Below are positions 18,942 to 27,995 of a DNA stretch of 64,000 nucleotides, piece by piece. The translations under genes were made by a program, and so were the position numbers. The notes beneath the pieces are model-generated. The model was not told where the DNA came from and searched no databases. It saw nothing but the letters and a program-made list of their open reading frames with translations. This DNA comes from Paucibacter sp. DJ2R-2 (GTDB lineage Bacteria > Pseudomonadota > Gammaproteobacteria > Burkholderiales > Burkholderiaceae_C): NCBI RefSeq assembly GCF_025717675.1, contig NZ_JAJIRT010000013.1, positions 62,001 to 126,000 on the forward strand, in the 5' to 3' direction. Each line of letters begins with the position of its first letter. The stretch's first letter is position 1.

Positions 18942-20224
18942 CGTGTGGCCCTGTGAACCAGCAAGGCCTGGGCATCGGCCAGGGCCTTGGGAATGGACTT
19001 GCCGTAGATCAGCACGTTGTCGAGCTCGCCATTGACCACCTCTTCGGCGAACTTGTTCTGCCGGTGCAGGGGGCGGGCGGGGATGCGGCGGGCTGCCTCG
19101 CGCCACAACTGGCGTGCGCGTTGGCCGCCGAGGAAATCGACCGGTTCGTCGAAGAAGGGGTCATCCTGGGCGCTGAGCAGGGCGGGGAAGGCGTCCTGGT
19201 TCTTGAAGGCGCTGAGCTGCAGCTCGCGGCTCAGGGTCAGGTGCTGGATCAGCGACCAGGCCAGGGCTTTGCGGCTGGAGTCGGACCGGCGCGGGATGGC
19301 GTAGTAGCTGCCGCCCCAGCCGCCGAAGCTGCCGCCGGGCAGCTGGGCTGCGCGCCACAGGCCATGGGTGTTGGGCGCCACCGATTTGGCCATCTGGCTG
19401 GCCATCCATGCGCCCGAGAGCTCGGTTGCCAGCTTGCCGCGGCGCAGGTGTTCGCTCCAGTCATTGCGCCAGGTGTCGACGATGGCGTCCAGACCCAGGC
19501 GCCGCACCTTCTGCGCCAGCTCGAAGGCGCGCTGGAACAGCGGGCTGCTGATGCTGGGCCGGCCCTGAGCATCGAAGTAAATGCTCTGGCCGGCCGGGGT
19601 GCTGGAGAACAGCACGATGTCCTTCAGATAGCGTGCATGGGCCAGCAGGTAGGCGCCGGTGCGGGCCTTGATCTGCACGCCGGCTTGCACGTAAGCCTCC
19701 CAGCTTTCGCTCAGGTCCTTCAGGCCCAGGCCGGCGCGCTCCAGCACATCGGCGCGGTAGAACATCGAGCCCGGGCCGATGTCGGCGGGAATCGCCACCA
19801 CCGCGCCTTCGCGGTTGCGCGCCTGCTCGAAGGCGAAGGGCACGAAACGCTCGCGCAGGCCTTCGGCCAGATAGGGTGGGCCAGACAGGTCCTGCAGTCC
19901 GGCGCCCAGCGAGAAGCGGCCCATATACATGGTCTCCAGCGCGATCACATCGGGCAGATGGCTGGCGCTGGCCGAAGACAGGGCCGTGGTCATGGCCGTG
20001 TGGTGGTCGTCGTACTGGCGGCTGATCACTTCGACCTGCACACCGCCATGCGCCTGGCTCCAGGCGGGCAGGGCCTGCTTGATGACCTGGTCCAGCAGCG
20101 GAAAGGCCGCCACAACCAGGCGCGGCGGTTCGCTCTGAGCCGGCGCGCTGTGGGTCAGAGGCGCGAGCGCCGCTGCAGCCAGCAACTGGCGCCGACGCGT
20201 GTCGGGGGACTTGTCTCGTGTCAT
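18938..20224 (-). CDS. Sugar ABC transporter extracellular solute-binding protein
   Basis: A 428-residue binding protein of extracellular SBP family 1, first gene of the importer operon. The N-terminus has SPDTRRRQLLAAAALAPL, a twin-arginine-like start followed by a hydrophobic stretch ending SAPAQS, so export by Tat or Sec is possible. The mature part shows the usual hinge features (DVIALETMYMGRF, AIPADIGPGSMFYRADVLERAG, SGAWMASQMAK, GGWGGSYYAIPRRS). The ligand is probably a beta-gluco-oligosaccharide, inferred from the GH1 and GH16 neighbours. A LacI-type operator lies 23 nt upstream of the start. Confidence 0.9.
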   Translation of the reverse strand: MTRDKSPDTRRRQLLAAAALAPLTHSAPAQSEPPRLVVAAFPLLDQVIKQALPAWSQAHGGVQVEVISRQYDDHHTAMTTALSSASASHLPDVIALETMYMGRFSLGAGLQDLSGPPYLAEGLRERFVPFAFEQARNREGAVVAIPADIGPGSMFYRADVLERAGLGLKDLSESWEAYVQAGVQIKARTGAYLLAHARYLKDIVLFSSTPAGQSIYFDAQGRPSISSPLFQRAFELAQKVRRLGLDAIVDTWRNDWSEHLRRGKLATELSGAWMASQMAKSVAPNTHGLWRAAQLPGGSFGGWGGSYYAIPRRSDSSRKALAWSLIQHLTLSRELQLSAFKNQDAFPALLSAQDDPFFDEPVDFLGGQRARQLWREAARRIPARPLHRQNKFAEEVVNGELDNVLIYGKSIPKALADAQALLVHRATR

Positions 20225-20246
20225 TGTTTTTTGTTTGTTGACGCTT

Positions 20247-20260
20247 TGAAAGCGCTTTCA
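20247..20260. promoter_or_regulatory. LacI-type operator upstream of the sugar importer operon
   Basis: Perfect 14-bp palindrome TGAAAGCGCTTTCA in the 160-nt divergent spacer between the SBP gene and the lacI-family gene. The same sequence occurs upstream of the TonB receptor. The CG-centred core is typical of LacI/GalR operators. Confidence 0.85.
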
Positions 20261-20384
20261 CGATTCTGTGCCGGCCAGCTCGGCGCACCAAGCCGCGTAA
20301 ACCCTAGTGGGGCAAGCGCGGAGCCGGTGTTGGGTCGCGCTTGGGGCCGCCTACACTGTCCAGCCCCCGTGTCAAGGACCCTCA

Positions 20385-21431
20385 GTGCAAGCCAAACCCG
20401 CAGCCAAGAAAGCGCCGTCAAGCCGTGCCGAGGGCGTCGTCACGCTCGAGCAGGTGGCGGCCCGGGCCGGCGTCTCGCCCAGCACCGTGTCGCGCATCCT
20501 CAATGGCACGGCCACGGTCAGCGCGCTTAAGCGGGCGGCGGTGGACGAAGCCATCAGCAGCCTCGGCTTCCGCCCCAACCCGGTGGCGCGCGGCCTGGCG
20601 GGCGGCCGCACCATGAGCATCGGCGTGGTCACCCAGCGCATCAGCAGCCCCTTTTATGGCGAGGCACTCAGCGGTATTGAGGTGGAGCTGGAAGCGGCCG
20701 GCTATGTGCCCTTGTTCGTCAGCGGCAACTGGAACGAGGCCGATGAGCGCAAGGCCATTGAGACCCTGTTGTCGCGCCGCGTGGACGGCGTCATCGTGCT
20801 GGCCGGCCGCCTAGACAACCAGGAGCTGGAGGCCCTGTCCGACAGCGTGCCCATGGTGGTGGTGGGGCGGCAGGTGACGGGCGAACGCCTGTTCAGCTTC
20901 AGCTTTGACAACCGCGCCGGCGCCCGCCTGGCCACCGAGCATTTGATCTCGCTGGGCCACCGGCGCATCGCCCTTTTGCTCGGCGATCAAGTCCATGACG
21001 ACGCCATCGACCGCCAGAACGGCTACCTGGATGCCTTGGCAGCCGCCGGCATTCCGGTCGAGCCCGAGCTGATTGTGCAGAGCGATTACACCGAGGCCGG
21101 CGGCATGTTGTCGATCAGCCGCTTGATGGAGCGTGATGTGGCCTTCAGCGCCATCTTCAGCTCCAACGACCAGATGGCCTACGGCGCCATCCTGGGCCTG
21201 GCGCGGCGCAATCTGCGTGTGCCGGACGATGTCTCCATCGTCGGTTTTGACGACCTGATCATGTCGCGCTACACCATGCCGCCATTGAGCACGGTGCGCC
21301 ATTCCGTCTATGAGACGGGCGCGCAGGCGGCGGGTGCCATGCTCAGCCTGCTGCGTGGCGAAGCGCCTGCAGTGCGGCTGGCGGCGCCGGAATTGGTGTT
21401 GCGCGAATCGGTCCGCCGGGCGATTCGTTGA
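20385..21431 (+). CDS. LacI/GalR family transcriptional regulator of the glucan locus
   Basis: A 348-residue repressor. The DNA-binding domain VTLEQVAARAGVSPSTVSRILNG is near the N-terminus, followed by the hinge helix region (NPVARGLAGGRTMSIGVV) and a type 1 periplasmic-binding-like effector domain. SSNDQMAYGAI and DVSIVGFDDL are standard for the family. The start is GTG at 20385 with AAGGA about 7 nt upstream; an in-frame ATG at 20307 would add residues with no family match. It sits between the two arms of the locus and almost certainly binds the three palindromes at 20247, 21550 and 21586. The inducer is probably glucose or a short beta-glucoside (inference). Confidence 0.92.
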   Translation: MQAKPAAKKAPSSRAEGVVTLEQVAARAGVSPSTVSRILNGTATVSALKRAAVDEAISSLGFRPNPVARGLAGGRTMSIGVVTQRISSPFYGEALSGIEVELEAAGYVPLFVSGNWNEADERKAIETLLSRRVDGVIVLAGRLDNQELEALSDSVPMVVVGRQVTGERLFSFSFDNRAGARLATEHLISLGHRRIALLLGDQVHDDAIDRQNGYLDALAAAGIPVEPELIVQSDYTEAGGMLSISRLMERDVAFSAIFSSNDQMAYGAILGLARRNLRVPDDVSIVGFDDLIMSRYTMPPLSTVRHSVYETGAQAAGAMLSLLRGEAPAVRLAAPELVLRESVRRAIR

Positions 21432-21525
21432 GGCGGCGGCGGGCTTGCGGCCGAGCCGGCGCGTGAACATGCGCTGAAACCGATTGCAGGCTGGTCAAGC
21501 TAGGGGATTGGCGTTGCGGCTAGGG

Positions 21526-21544
21526 GGCAACCTAGGGTGTTGCC
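21526..21544. other. Short hairpin downstream of lacI-family gene
   Basis: GGCAAC (21526-21531) pairs with GTTGCC (21539-21544) around a 7-nt loop. There is no following T-run, so it is a weak terminator candidate or part of the TonB-receptor promoter region. Confidence 0.35.
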
Positions 21545-21549
21545 TAATT

Positions 21550-21563
21550 TGAAAGCGCTTGCA
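21550..21563. promoter_or_regulatory. LacI-type operator 1 upstream of TonB receptor
   Basis: TGAAAGCGCTTGCA, one mismatch from the perfect palindrome at 20247. Its centre is 36 bp from the second site, which would allow cooperative binding on nearly the same helix face. Confidence 0.75.
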
Positions 21564-21585
21564 AATGCGCGATTCTTGATGGCAA

Positions 21586-21599
21586 TGAAAGCGCTTTCA
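21586..21599. promoter_or_regulatory. LacI-type operator 2 upstream of TonB receptor
   Basis: TGAAAGCGCTTTCA, identical to the site at 20247-20260 and 46 nt before the TonB-receptor start codon. Confidence 0.85.
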
Positions 21600-21645
21600 A
21601 GCGTTTCATTGGGCAGACCTTCAAAAAATACCCGGAGACAAGTTC

Positions 21646-24633
21646 ATGAGAAATCCTCGACCCGTCATTCGTTTGTCCCGTTCGGCAAGCGCGGTGGGCC
21701 TGCTGGTGGCCAGTCTCGCCGCGCATGCGCAGCAAGCGAACAACCCTCCTGCAGACGCCAACAAGGCCCAGCTCGACGCCGTTGTCGTGACCGGCATCCG
21801 CCAGAGCCTGGAGTCCTCCCTCAACCTCAAACGCAACGCACGCGGCTTGGTGGATGGCATCGTGGCCGAGGACATCGGCAAGTTCCCGGACACCAACCTG
21901 GCCGAATCGATGCAGCGCATCGCCGGCGTGTCCATCGACCGCTCGCTCGGTGAGGGGTCCAAGGTCACCGTGCGCGGGGTCGGCCCCGACTTCAATCTGG
22001 TGCTGCTGAATGGCCGCCAGATGCCCGCCTCCAGCCTCGGCAGCACCTTTGCCTCCAACTCGCGCTCTTTCGACTTCGCCAATCTGGCCTCGGAAGGCGT
22101 GGCTGCCCTGGAGGTCTACAAGACCAGCCGGGCCGACTCGCCAACCGGCGGCATCGGTGCCACCATCAACATCAAGACCGCCCGCCCGCTGGACAACAAG
22201 CAGCGCGTGGCCAACGTCGGCGTCAAGTTGGTCAGCGACGATTCCAACAAGCGTCTACCCGACAGCCTGAACGGCAGCCAGATGACGCCCGAGGTGTCCG
22301 GCATCTACAGCGATGTCTCGGCCGATGGCCGCTTCGGCATCGCCTTGATCGGCAGCATCCAGAAGCGCAACGGCGGCTACAACCAAGCCGCGGTGGATGC
22401 CGGCTGGCGCACCTTCAAGGGCGACGAGCAGAACTGGGGCACCATCCCGCTGCCGGGCCAGGCGGGTGCCGACAAGATCACCAATCGCCCCAAGCCGACC
22501 GACCTCTATGTCGTGCCGCAGGAGATGCGCTACAGCCTGAACTCCTTCGAGCGCACCCGCACCAACGGCCAGCTGGTCTTGCAGTTCCGCCCGGTGCAGG
22601 ACGTGACCACGACCTTGGACCACACCTACTCGGAAAACAAGATCCATTCCAAGCGCAGCGAGCTCTCGGCTTGGTTCAACTTCGGCCCGTCTTCGTCCAG
22701 CTGGACCAATGGCCCGATCGCCGCGCCGCTGACCTATACCGAAACCTATGACCCCAAGGCCCCGGCCGACGTGGCCATGGCCGGCAGCATCTTCGGCACC
22801 AAGAACAAGAACCAGTCGACCGGCCTGAACGTGGCCTGGAAGGCCTCGAATGCGCTGACCCTGGAGCTCGACGCCCACCACTCGACCGCCACCTCGGGCG
22901 CCGACAGCCCCTTCGGCAGCAACTCCACGCTCGGCGTGTCCATGTACAACCGCGCCAGCGCCACGGCCGACTTCTCGCAGAAGTTCCCGGTGCTGAGCAT
23001 TGGCTTGGCCGGTGATCCGGCCGCCAGCCCCAGCCTGCTGCAAGTGACGGGTTCGTCCTTCCGCAACAGCTATATGCGCAACCAGATCGACCAGGCGCAG
23101 TTCAAGGGCAAGTACGTGCTGAACGAGAGCTCGGGTCTGGACTTCGGTGTCGGCATGAGCAAGGTCAAGAACCGCACCGCCTTCGCCAATGTTCAGCAGG
23201 ACGATTGGGGTGGCCACAACAAGCCGAGCGATTACCCCGACAACCTGTTCCAGGCCGGCCAGTTGCAGAACTACTTTGCCCACTCCATGGGCAGCAATGG
23301 CGGCAATCTGTTCAACAACTTCTACCTGTGGGACTTCCAGGCCGTGCGCGCGGCGGCAATCAAGGCAGACGGCAGCGACAAGTGGTTCGTGCCTTCGTCC
23401 AACTTCACCGACGACCGCCGCACCCAGGAAAAGTCCACCAGCGCCTATGTGCAATATGGCAAGGACTGGGTTTGGGGCGTGCCCATGAGCGCCAATATCG
23501 GCCTGCGCTACGAGCGCACCAAGGTCGACTCCCAAGCCCTGGTGCCCATCGTCACCGGCATCAACTGGGTGTCAGCCAATGAGTTCGCCCTGGTTCGCGG
23601 CGCCTCGGACTTCACCGCGCTGTCGGGCAGCTACAAGTACCTGCTGCCCAGCATCGACTGGGAAGCTGAGCTCAGCGACAAGGTCAAGGTGCGCGCCAGC
23701 TACGGCGAAACCATCGGCCGGCCCGGCTGGGGTGCGATCCAGGGTGGCGTGACGCTGTCAGACTTCCGCGTCAACGGCGGCTCCGGCAGCCAGGGCAACC
23801 CAGGCCTGAAGCCGCTGCTGTCCAAGAACTTCGACCTCTCGGCCGAGTACTACTACGCCAAGTCGAGCTACGCCGCGCTGGGCCTGTTCCGCAAGAACAT
23901 CAGCAACTTCATCGGCAGCAGCACCTTGCAGTCGACACCGGCCGGTTTGACCTCGCCGATTGGCGGCGCGCTCTACAACGAAGCCGTCAGCAAGAACTGC
24001 CCGACCAAGGACGCGATGTGCATCCGCGGTTACATCCTCAACACCTACAACGGGACCAAGGGCGTGATTCGCACCGGCTTCGATGGCAACGGCAATCCGC
24101 TGGGCACCATCGCCGGACAGACCGGTGACCCGGTGGCTGCCTTCACCATCACAGCGCCGACCAACCAGCGCAGCGACTCCATCAAGGGCATGGAGCTGAA
24201 CTTGCAGCATGCCTTCGGCAAGACGGGATTCGGCGTGGCCGCCAACTACACCTGGGTCAAGTCCGGGCTGAAGTACGACAACCTGAACCTGACTGAGCAG
24301 AACGCCTTGCTGGGCATGAGCAACTCGTCCAACTTGGTGGGTTTCTACGAGGATGACAAGTACAGCGCCCGCGTGGCCTACAACTGGCGCGATGAGTTCC
24401 TGAGCAGCACCAGCGCCGACGTCTTCGGCAGTGCCGGTCCGGCTTATACCGAGGCTTACGGTCAATGGGACCTCAGCTTAGGCTATAAGTTCAGCAAGAA
24501 GCTCAGCGTGAACTTCGAGGCTCTGAACCTGAACGACGGCGTCCAGCGCGTTCACGGCCGGGCCAAGGAGGAAACGCTGTACTTCACCCAGACTGGTCGC
24601 CGCTACATGCTGAGCGCCCGCTACGCCTTCTGA
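21646..24633 (+). CDS. TonB-dependent receptor, Caulobacter-type, probable glucan transporter
   Basis: A 995-residue outer-membrane active transporter. A signal peptide ending AHAQQ is followed by a TonB-box-like stretch (LDAVVVTGIRQSLESS), the plug domain (EDIGKFPDTNLAESMQRIAGVSIDR, VLLNGRQMP, GGIGATINIKT) and a 22-strand-type barrel that ends YMLSARYAF. The plug motifs match the subfamily widespread in Caulobacter, Xanthomonas and related carbohydrate scavengers. GGAG lies about 9 nt before the ATG. Two LacI-type operators lie directly upstream. Import of oligosaccharides released by the GH16 enzyme is inferred from context. Confidence 0.93.
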   Translation: MRNPRPVIRLSRSASAVGLLVASLAAHAQQANNPPADANKAQLDAVVVTGIRQSLESSLNLKRNARGLVDGIVAEDIGKFPDTNLAESMQRIAGVSIDRSLGEGSKVTVRGVGPDFNLVLLNGRQMPASSLGSTFASNSRSFDFANLASEGVAALEVYKTSRADSPTGGIGATINIKTARPLDNKQRVANVGVKLVSDDSNKRLPDSLNGSQMTPEVSGIYSDVSADGRFGIALIGSIQKRNGGYNQAAVDAGWRTFKGDEQNWGTIPLPGQAGADKITNRPKPTDLYVVPQEMRYSLNSFERTRTNGQLVLQFRPVQDVTTTLDHTYSENKIHSKRSELSAWFNFGPSSSSWTNGPIAAPLTYTETYDPKAPADVAMAGSIFGTKNKNQSTGLNVAWKASNALTLELDAHHSTATSGADSPFGSNSTLGVSMYNRASATADFSQKFPVLSIGLAGDPAASPSLLQVTGSSFRNSYMRNQIDQAQFKGKYVLNESSGLDFGVGMSKVKNRTAFANVQQDDWGGHNKPSDYPDNLFQAGQLQNYFAHSMGSNGGNLFNNFYLWDFQAVRAAAIKADGSDKWFVPSSNFTDDRRTQEKSTSAYVQYGKDWVWGVPMSANIGLRYERTKVDSQALVPIVTGINWVSANEFALVRGASDFTALSGSYKYLLPSIDWEAELSDKVKVRASYGETIGRPGWGAIQGGVTLSDFRVNGGSGSQGNPGLKPLLSKNFDLSAEYYYAKSSYAALGLFRKNISNFIGSSTLQSTPAGLTSPIGGALYNEAVSKNCPTKDAMCIRGYILNTYNGTKGVIRTGFDGNGNPLGTIAGQTGDPVAAFTITAPTNQRSDSIKGMELNLQHAFGKTGFGVAANYTWVKSGLKYDNLNLTEQNALLGMSNSSNLVGFYEDDKYSARVAYNWRDEFLSSTSADVFGSAGPAYTEAYGQWDLSLGYKFSKKLSVNFEALNLNDGVQRVHGRAKEETLYFTQTGRRYMLSARYAF

Positions 24634-24650
24634 CCCTTGGAGCTGTTCTG

Positions 24651-25358
24651 ATGCGCCCCGTTCTGCTTGATAACGTCAACCATGCCGATCTGCGTCTGCA
24701 AACGCGGCTCGATGCCAGCTGGGGTGATGCCGCCAGCGCCGTGCCCACGGTGCCTGCGGAGTTCAGGCAGATGCAGGCGCATTTCCCCATCGTGTTCCAG
24801 GAGAGCGCCGGTGGCGCGGCTCGCTTCCAGCCCGTGGCCTTGCTGGGCTTGTTCGAGTCGCACAACCAGTTCCTCGGCCCGCAGGGCTGGCAGGCCGGGC
24901 ATCTGCCCTGGGCCCTGGAGCGCCAGCCTTTTCTGGTCGGGCGCGATGGGGAGGAGTGGGTGGTTCATGTCGACCTGGACAGCCCACGCCTGAGCCGCAG
25001 CGAGGGTGAGCCGCTGTTCCTGCCGCAAGGTGGTCAGTCGGCTGTGCTCGAGCATCGCCTGTCCGTCTTGCAGGCACTGCATCTGGGCATGCTGGCGCTG
25101 CCCGAGTTCATCGATGCGCTCTTGCAGCACCAGCTGCTGGAGCCGATGAGCCTGGATGTCGAGCAAGCCTCCGGCCAGGTGCGGCGCCTGGCCGGCTATT
25201 TCGTGATCGATGAAGACCGCCTGGCGGCTTTGCCGGGCGCGGCGGTCGCGCAGCTGCACGAGCAGGGACATTGGCTGCCGATTGCCATGGCACTGGCTTC
25301 CTTGTCGCACCTGCCGGAACTGATTGCTCGTGAACAGCAACGCGAGCGCCATGCTTGA
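24651..25358 (+). CDS. SapC family protein
   Basis: A 235-residue protein with the SapC-family pattern: HFPIVFQES, FQPVALLGLFESHNQFL, the central LGMLALPEFIDALLQHQLLEP and the ending GHWLPIAMALASLSHLPELI. The biochemical role is unknown; the name derives from an S-layer-associated Campylobacter protein. Genes of this family often follow Caulobacter-type TonB receptors, as here (17-nt gap). No signal peptide is visible. It overlaps the next gene by 8 nt. Confidence 0.88.
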   Translation: MRPVLLDNVNHADLRLQTRLDASWGDAASAVPTVPAEFRQMQAHFPIVFQESAGGAARFQPVALLGLFESHNQFLGPQGWQAGHLPWALERQPFLVGRDGEEWVVHVDLDSPRLSRSEGEPLFLPQGGQSAVLEHRLSVLQALHLGMLALPEFIDALLQHQLLEPMSLDVEQASGQVRRLAGYFVIDEDRLAALPGAAVAQLHEQGHWLPIAMALASLSHLPELIAREQQRERHA

Positions 25359-26346
25359 ACTGAAGGTCCAGCGCCCCGGGCACCTTCCGCCCGAGGTCTT
25401 GTCGCTGGATGTGCCTTGCGTGCTGCGCGGCCTGGCGGCGCACTGGCCGGTCGTCCGGGCGGCAGCCCAGGGCGCGGGGGCTGTGGCCGCCTGCCTGCAA
25501 AGCAAATGGCAGGGCGCCACAGTGGGTGTGTTCCAGATGGCTCCCGAGAGCGCCGGTCGGATCGCCTACACCGAGGATTTCAGCGGCTTCAACTTCAGCC
25601 GCCAGATCCTGCCTTTTGACCAGGTGCTGGCCCAGCTGCTGGCTTGGCAAGACCTGACCCCCAGCCCTTATCTCTACATGGGCTCGACCACGGTCGAGAC
25701 CTGCTTGCCCGGTTTCGCAGCCGAACACAGTCTGGCTTTGGATACGCCCGAGGCGCCTTTGGCCAGCCTCTGGATGGGCAATCGCATCACCGTGCCCGCG
25801 CACCAGGATTGGCCGTCCAACCTCGCCTGCTGTGCCGCCGGTCGCCGGCGCTTCACCCTGTTCCCGCCCGATGCGGTCGGTGATCTTTATGTCGGCCCAC
25901 TGGACCTCACGCCCGCCGGCCAACCCATCAGCCTGGCCAACCCCTCGGCGCCCGATTTGCAGCGCTTTCCGCGCTTTGCGAATGCTCTGGCGCGCGCCCA
26001 GGTGGTCGAGTTGGAGCCCGGAGATGCGATCTACATCCCCAGCCTCTGGTGGCACCAGGTCGAGGGGCTCGACGCCCTCAATGTGTTGGTGAACTACTGG
26101 TGGCGGCGCAGCCCGGCATGGTCTGACTCCCCCAACACCGCGCTATGGTTGGCCCTGGCCACGGTCCGTGATCTGCCGCCCGCCGAGCGGGCCGCCTGGC
26201 GAGCACTGTTTGACCATTATGTTTTCGAAGCCGATGCGCAGACGGCGGCCCATATTCCGGCGCCAGCGCGTAGCCTGCTGGCGCCCTTCAACGAGGCAGG
26301 CATGCGCCGCATGAGGGCCTGGCTGCTGAAGAAGCTGAACCGCTGA
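25351..26346 (+). CDS. Cupin-like (JmjC-related, cupin_8) protein
   Basis: A 331-residue cytoplasmic protein of the cupin_8/JmjC-like class. The likely Fe(II) ligands are in HQDWPSN (H-x-D) and the later WWHQVEG. Other family features are PYLYMGSTT, RRRFTLFPPD and the VVELEPGDAIYIPSLWWH cupin motif. It is expected to be a 2-oxoglutarate-dependent hydroxylase, substrate unknown. The ATG at 25351 overlaps the SapC stop; GTG 25330 and TTG 25324 are in frame and cannot be excluded. It is part of the TonB receptor-SapC-cupin-halogenase order seen in carbohydrate loci of other Proteobacteria. Confidence 0.85.
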   Translation: MLELKVQRPGHLPPEVLSLDVPCVLRGLAAHWPVVRAAAQGAGAVAACLQSKWQGATVGVFQMAPESAGRIAYTEDFSGFNFSRQILPFDQVLAQLLAWQDLTPSPYLYMGSTTVETCLPGFAAEHSLALDTPEAPLASLWMGNRITVPAHQDWPSNLACCAAGRRRFTLFPPDAVGDLYVGPLDLTPAGQPISLANPSAPDLQRFPRFANALARAQVVELEPGDAIYIPSLWWHQVEGLDALNVLVNYWWRRSPAWSDSPNTALWLALATVRDLPPAERAAWRALFDHYVFEADAQTAAHIPAPARSLLAPFNEAGMRRMRAWLLKKLNR

Positions 26347-26427
26347 GGACAGCGATTCTCAGCGGATGCAAACAAGAAAAAGACCAACAAGAAACGAACG
26401 TCGAGACAAGAAGGAAAGGTCCTCACC

Positions 26428-27960
26428 ATGAAGGTCCAAGCGATTCACCCCGAGACCCCCTCATCCACCAAGCCGGTGCGCCGCGTCGTCATCGCTGGCG
26501 GCGGCACCGCCGGCTGGATGGTGGCCGCTCTGATGGGCAAGCTGATGGGCAAGCTGCTCGACATTCGCCTGGTCGAATCCGAGGAGATCGGCACCATCGG
26601 CGTCGGCGAAGCCACCATCCCGGCTCTGCACACCTTCCACGAACTGCTGGGCCTGAACGAGGCGGAGTTCATGGCCGCCACGCAGGCGACCTTCAAGCTC
26701 GGCATCAAGTTTGAAGGCTGGAAGGTGCCGGGTGAGGACTACATCCACTCTTTCGGCCTGACAGGCAAAGACCACTGGAGCGCCGGCTTCCAGCATTTCT
26801 GGCTCAAGGGCCGCGAGCGCGGTCTGGCGGCGCCCTACGGCGAGTACTGCCTGGAGCTGCGCGCCGCTGAAGAGCAGCGCTTTGCCCACCTGCCGAACAA
26901 CGGCATGAACTATGCCTACCACCTGGATGCCACGCGCTATGCCCGCTTTCTGCGCGGCCTGGCCGAGGCCCATGGCGTGCGCCGCATCGAGGGCAAGATC
27001 GCCGCCGTGCTGCGCGAGCAGCCGGGTGAGGGCGATCTGACGGCCCTGCAAATGGAAGACGGCAGCCGCATAGAGGGCGATCTCTTCGTCGACTGCACCG
27101 GCTTCCGCGCTTTGCTGCTGGGCCAGACCTTGGGCGTCGGCTATGAAGACTGGAGCCATTGGCTGCCCTGCGACCGCGCGGTGGCGGTGCAGACGGCGGC
27201 GGTGCGCGAGGCGCCGCCCTACACCCGCTCGATCGCTCATCCCTTCGGCTGGCAGTGGCGCATCCCCTTGCAACACCGCGTGGGCAACGGCCTGGTCTAC
27301 AGCAGCCGCGAGCTCTCGGACGCCGATGCGCCCGACATGCTGCGCCGCCATGTCGAGGGCGAGCTGATCACCGAACCGCGCCTCTTGCGCTTCCAGCCGG
27401 GCCAGCGCCACGAGGTCTGGCACCGCAACTGCGTGGCCATGGGCCTGGCCAGCGGCTTCATCGAGCCGCTGGAATCCACCAGCATCCATCTGGTGCAGCG
27501 CGCGGCCATCCGGCTGATGCGCTTGTTCCCCGCCGGTGGCATCCGCGAGGTGGACGTGCGCGAGTTCAACCAGCAGACCACGCAGGACCTGCAGCACATC
27601 CGTGACTTCATCATCCTGCACTACCACGTGACCGAGCGCGACGACTCGGCCCTGTGGCGCCATGTGCGCACGATGGCCGTGCCCGAGACCCTGCGCCACC
27701 GCATCGAGTTGTTCCGTGAGACCGCGCGCGTGTTCCGCCCGCTGGACGAGCTGTTTGCCGAAAACTCCTGGATCCAGGTCATGATGGGTCAGGGCATCAC
27801 TCCCCAGCACCACCACCCGGTGGCCGATCTGATGGGGGACGACGAGCTCTCGCACTTCCTCGCCAGCATCCGCACGCAGGTCAGCCGCCAGCTGGCCGGC
27901 CTGCCGCCCCACCAAGCCTATGTCGAGCGCCTGTGTGCGCCGTACCGCGCGGCGGCCTGA
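26428..27960 (+). CDS. Flavin-dependent tryptophan halogenase family protein
   Basis: A 510-residue flavoprotein of the PrnA-like family. The FAD-binding GGGTAGWM (24-31), GVGEATIP (58-65), the catalytic lysine position Lys90 in TFKLGIKFEGW, the WxWxIP motif W275-P280 and the glutamate position Glu349 in FIEPLEST are all present, so halogenase chemistry is possible in principle. It lies in a sugar-uptake operon with no secondary-metabolite genes. Many such homologues near TonB receptors have no known product, so the natural substrate is open. It starts 81 nt after the cupin gene. Confidence 0.88.
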   Translation: MKVQAIHPETPSSTKPVRRVVIAGGGTAGWMVAALMGKLMGKLLDIRLVESEEIGTIGVGEATIPALHTFHELLGLNEAEFMAATQATFKLGIKFEGWKVPGEDYIHSFGLTGKDHWSAGFQHFWLKGRERGLAAPYGEYCLELRAAEEQRFAHLPNNGMNYAYHLDATRYARFLRGLAEAHGVRRIEGKIAAVLREQPGEGDLTALQMEDGSRIEGDLFVDCTGFRALLLGQTLGVGYEDWSHWLPCDRAVAVQTAAVREAPPYTRSIAHPFGWQWRIPLQHRVGNGLVYSSRELSDADAPDMLRRHVEGELITEPRLLRFQPGQRHEVWHRNCVAMGLASGFIEPLESTSIHLVQRAAIRLMRLFPAGGIREVDVREFNQQTTQDLQHIRDFIILHYHVTERDDSALWRHVRTMAVPETLRHRIELFRETARVFRPLDELFAENSWIQVMMGQGITPQHHHPVADLMGDDELSHFLASIRTQVSRQLAGLPPHQAYVERLCAPYRAAA

Positions 27961-27995
27961 GCGCCATCGTTCCCATTGCCTACTGACCACCTGCC

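Noticed and set aside
26428-27960. Secondary-metabolite (pyrrolnitrin-like) gene cluster
   Set aside because: Apart from the halogenase family protein there is no biosynthetic gene; all neighbours concern carbohydrate uptake.
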